NCBI GenBank assembly: GCA_025359005.1
Contig: JANYHP010000496.1
Span: 1 to 8,131, forward strand
Reading direction: 5' to 3'
Origin: Hyphomicrobiaceae bacterium
GTDB lineage: Bacteria; Pseudomonadota; Alphaproteobacteria; Rhizobiales; Hyphomicrobiaceae
Length of the DNA: 8,131 bases
Part shown: one piece after another, positions 6,540 to 8,131 of the stretch
How the letters are laid out: every line of letters begins with the position of its first letter
Position numbering within the stretch: position 1 is the stretch's first letter
The notes under the pieces: generated by a model
Database searches by the model: none
What the model saw: the letters and a program-made list of their open reading frames with translations, nothing else
Told to the model about the DNA's origin: nothing
Program-made: the position numbers and the translations under genes

Positions 6540-7624
6540 GGCGGCCTTTGACGCGGCGCTGGTGGGCTTTCGATTTGGTCCACGCGAACGGCTCGGCGTC
6601 TTCGATGTAGGTTTCGACGAAGGCATTGATGTGCTCCTTGACCTGTTCGACCGAGGTGAAGGACGCGTCCTTCAGCGACTTGCCCTGCAGAATTGAAAAC
6701 CAGCCCTCAACCTGATTGAGCCACTTGGCTCGTGTCGGCGTGTAGTGGACCGTGCCACGCGGATGGCGCTTCAGCCAGTCGTCTTTCTTCTTGTGCGTGT
6801 TCAAATTGTCGAGGATGCCTTCGAGGCGGCGGCCCGGATAGGCCGCGACGATCTCATCCATGAAGTCGAGGAACTCCTTGCGGCGGCGCCTCTTGTGTGC
6901 GGCCTTGACCTTGCCGGTGGCGACTTCGAAAGCCGCGAACAACGTCGTTGTGCCATGCCGTTTGTAATCGTGGCTCTGCCCGGTCAGTGCGCGTCCATTC
7001 GATAATTTCAAATAGCCTTGCGCGCGTTCGAGCGCCTGGATCGACGGCTTTTCATCAATGCACAGAACAACCGCGTTCTTGGGTGGCGCCATATAAAGCC
7101 CAACGACATCAGCGGCTTTTGACGCGAAGTCCGGATCGTTGCTCTCGCACCAGCTCTTGCGCCCGACCAGATCGATCTTTTGCTTGCGCAGCGATCGCCA
7201 CACGTATTGCACGTCGACGTTGCCCAAGGCGTCGGCGATCAGCGGTCCGCTCCACCGCGCAAAACCCTTGGGTGCCGGTTGGTCGAGAACCTTTCGCGAG
7301 AACCTTTCGAATGGCCGCGTCAGTCTTCTCGCCGTAGATGGCGGGCGGTCCGCCACGGTCGCGATCTTCCAGCCCTTCCTGACCCTCATGTGCGTAACGA
7401 ATGCGCCACAGGCTCACTGTGGTCGGCGTCGTGTCGAGGTCGCGGCCGATCTCACGTGTCGCATGTCCTGCAGCCGCCGCCAATACGATCCGCGCCCGCA
7501 GAACATCACGCTGCTCCGTCGTGGGTGCCCCTACCCGGGCTTCGAGGATCGCACGATCACCGCGCCGCAATCGAACTTTCTGTGCCGCCGAAATCATGCC
7601 ATGTTCAATCACAGCACGTCGCAT
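6523..7624 (-). pseudogene. IS630-family DDE transposase, frameshifted by a 13-bp duplication
   Basis: The first part (ATG at 7624) carries the N-terminal helix-turn-helix region: TTEQRDVLRARIVLAAAAG, then EIGRDLDTTPTTVSLWRIRY. The second part carries the catalytic domain: LCIDEKP (first Asp), GILDNLNTHK (second Asp) and LNQVEGWF (Glu, 34 residues after the second Asp). All three catalytic residues are present. The two parts are in different frames. The break is a perfect tandem duplication of 13 bp at 7284-7309, near residue 106. Without one copy the frame reads continuously as AAIRKVLDQPAPKGF and gives a 362-residue protein, the usual family size. As it stands, translation from the start leaves the proper frame and stops at 7109 after 171 residues, so the element is probably inactive unless helped in trans. 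Confidence 0.88.
7284..7309. repeat. Perfect 13-bp tandem duplication
   Basis: CGAGAACCTTTCG occurs at 7284-7296 and again at 7297-7309 with no spacer and no mismatch. The similarity does not extend beyond either end. Thirteen bases change the reading frame by one and break the IS630 transposase. Lack of divergence between the copies suggests a recent slippage event. Confidence 0.95.
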
Positions 7625-7641
7625 CGCGATAGTGCAGCCGT

Positions 7642-7668
7642 GACTCAGTCAAGTGCGATAGCAGGTAC
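7642..7668 (-). repeat. Right terminal inverted repeat of the IS630 element
   Basis: Read on the minus strand it begins GTACCTGCTATCGCACTTGA and pairs with the left end at 6513-6539, with shared ATC, CA, CT and AG blocks. It lies 17 bp before the transposase start. Confidence 0.75.
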
Positions 7669-7670
7669 TA

Positions 7671-7923
7671 GAGCCCGCCTCGTCCGCTTACGCCGTTCCA
7701 GCGTGCGGCGAATTCCGCGACTGAGCTCGGGACCACGCCGCCGCATCTCGGCCAACATGGCGATGGCGCGCAAGCCGGGCGCCGCCTTCAGGATCGGTAT
7801 GATCTCGGCCTCCCAAACCTCAGCCATTGGATCGGGCCGGCGCCGGCCGCGCGGCGTGGTGATGATACAGCAGTCGGAGACACTTGTCGTCTCGGACTTG
7901 GTCTGCCAAGGTTGCTGAGCACA
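7671..7923 (-). pseudogene. istA: IS21-family IstA transposase, proximal fragment
   Basis: This is the upstream half of the istA split by the IS630 element. From about 7851 it encodes PRGRRRPDPMAEVWEAEI, then IPILKAAPGLRAIAMLAEMRRRGPELSRGIRRTLERR, the conserved region before the catalytic core in one branch of IS21 IstA proteins. Joined across one TA, it continues as RRALAGREQDVLFRHERPLGRLGLSDF without a shift. Upstream of about 7851 the frame is open to a TAA at 7926-7924, but the expected N-terminal helix-turn-helix is not clear. A degraded version (TKSETTSVSDCCI) may be present. The N-terminus is therefore decayed or missing. Confidence 0.78.
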
Positions 7924-8131
7924 TTAGGGTGTCCTGGAAGTGGTTGTCCGCATGAGTTTTGCGCAGAAAAGTGAACAGGATTTGCGCTGTCGGGCGCCAG
8001 CGCAGTTGCTCAATCACGACTTGGTCCGGCTGTGTTTGGCAGCTATGTCGGACCCGTCGGTTATTGGTGATGCCCCGACGGAGATCCAGCACTTGGTCGT
8101 ATTGGCGCTGTGCAGCAACACCCTCGCAATG
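7924..8131. other. Unassigned region beyond the IS21 relic
   Basis: No gene is identified. On the minus strand, TGTTCACTTTTCTGCGC (starting at 7977), followed by GCGGACA and TTCCAGGACACC, looks like the kind of repeat-rich leader found before istA in IS21 elements. The TG start fits the IS21 terminal dinucleotide, but no partner end is in the window. A plus-strand frame (ATG at 7952, MSFAQKSEQDLRCRRAPAQL) stays open to the window end. It resembles nothing I recognise and has no clear ribosome site. Confidence 0.3.

Larger units (their letters stand above)
6513..7668 (-). mobile_element. IS630-family insertion sequence, complete with ends but with a broken transposase
   Basis: This element of 1156 bp is bounded by TA at 6511-6512 and TA at 7669-7670, the TA target duplication of the IS630/Tc1 group. 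The flanks rebuild the target GGC-TA-GAG, so the site was CTAG, the preferred IS630 target. The ends are imperfect inverted repeats starting GTACC. The element carries one transposase gene on the minus strand, almost filling it, with the stop codon inside the left inverted repeat. It interrupts an IS21 istA in the same orientation. Size and gene content are normal for IS630 elements (about 1.0-1.3 kb). Confidence 0.88.

Noticed and set aside
6523..7624. Programmed ribosomal frameshift joining the two halves of the IS630 transposase
   Set aside because: Some IS630 elements use frameshifting, but there is no slippery A-run at the join. The exact 13-bp tandem duplication explains the frame change fully and its removal gives a perfect family sequence.
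7139..7918. 259-residue plus-strand open frame
   Set aside because: It lies antisense to the IS630 transposase and istA fragments and crosses the IS630 boundary, so it cannot be one ancestral gene; its composition is arginine/serine-rich shadow sequence.
7820..8092. 90-residue minus-strand open frame
   Set aside because: It overlaps the istA frame that has clear family similarity, and it has no recognisable domain; its later part is an out-of-frame reading of istA.
1..8131. tRNA, rRNA, CRISPR array or toxin-antitoxin pair
   Set aside because: No cloverleaf, ribosomal segment, regularly spaced repeat set or recognisable toxin-antitoxin gene pair was seen on either strand.

Overview
The window suggests a proteobacterium, most likely a GC-rich alphaproteobacterium of the rhizobial or Bradyrhizobium-like kind. 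This rests on codon use, the style of the VirB proteins and the insertion-sequence families. It is accessory DNA, probably from a conjugative plasmid or integrative element. The genus cannot be fixed from the sequence alone.

Positions 1-4621, minus strand, hold the start of a VirB/VirD4-type IV secretion (conjugation) operon. Read in transcription order it runs: a small secreted four-cysteine protein (4621-4313), virB1 lytic transglycosylase (4300-3629), virB2 pilin (3617-3318), virB3 (3318-2980), virB4 ATPase (2987-627), and a virB5 minor pilin (473-1) cut by the window edge. Spacing is tight. virB2/virB3 overlap by 1 bp, virB3/virB4 by 8 bp, and the first three gaps are about 12 bp. The exception is a 153-bp gap before virB5. 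Together the products would cut the peptidoglycan, form and tip the pilus, and power its assembly. Channel genes virB6-virB11 and the coupling protein would lie beyond position 1.

Positions 4620-5913, plus strand, carry two small DNA-binding proteins. The first is a winged-helix protein transcribed divergently from the operon, whose best-supported start codon shares the tetranucleotide CATG with the start of the first operon gene. The second is an excisionase-like helix-turn-helix protein. A stretch of about 380 bp without a recognised gene separates them.

Positions about 6040-7923 are a graveyard of insertion sequences. An IS21-family istA, already truncated before its last catalytic residue, is split by an IS630-family element inserted at a CTAG target with TA duplication. 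Removing the IS630 element and one TA restores the istA frame exactly. The IS630 transposase is itself broken by a perfect 13-bp tandem duplication. Removing one copy restores a 362-residue frame with the DDE residues. At the truncated end of istA there is a possible 15-codon relic of an ISAs1-type transposase. The last ~200 bp hold no gene I can identify. I did not find a clearly new biological system; the most informative points are the reconstructable nested decay and the compact divergent control region of the transfer operon.
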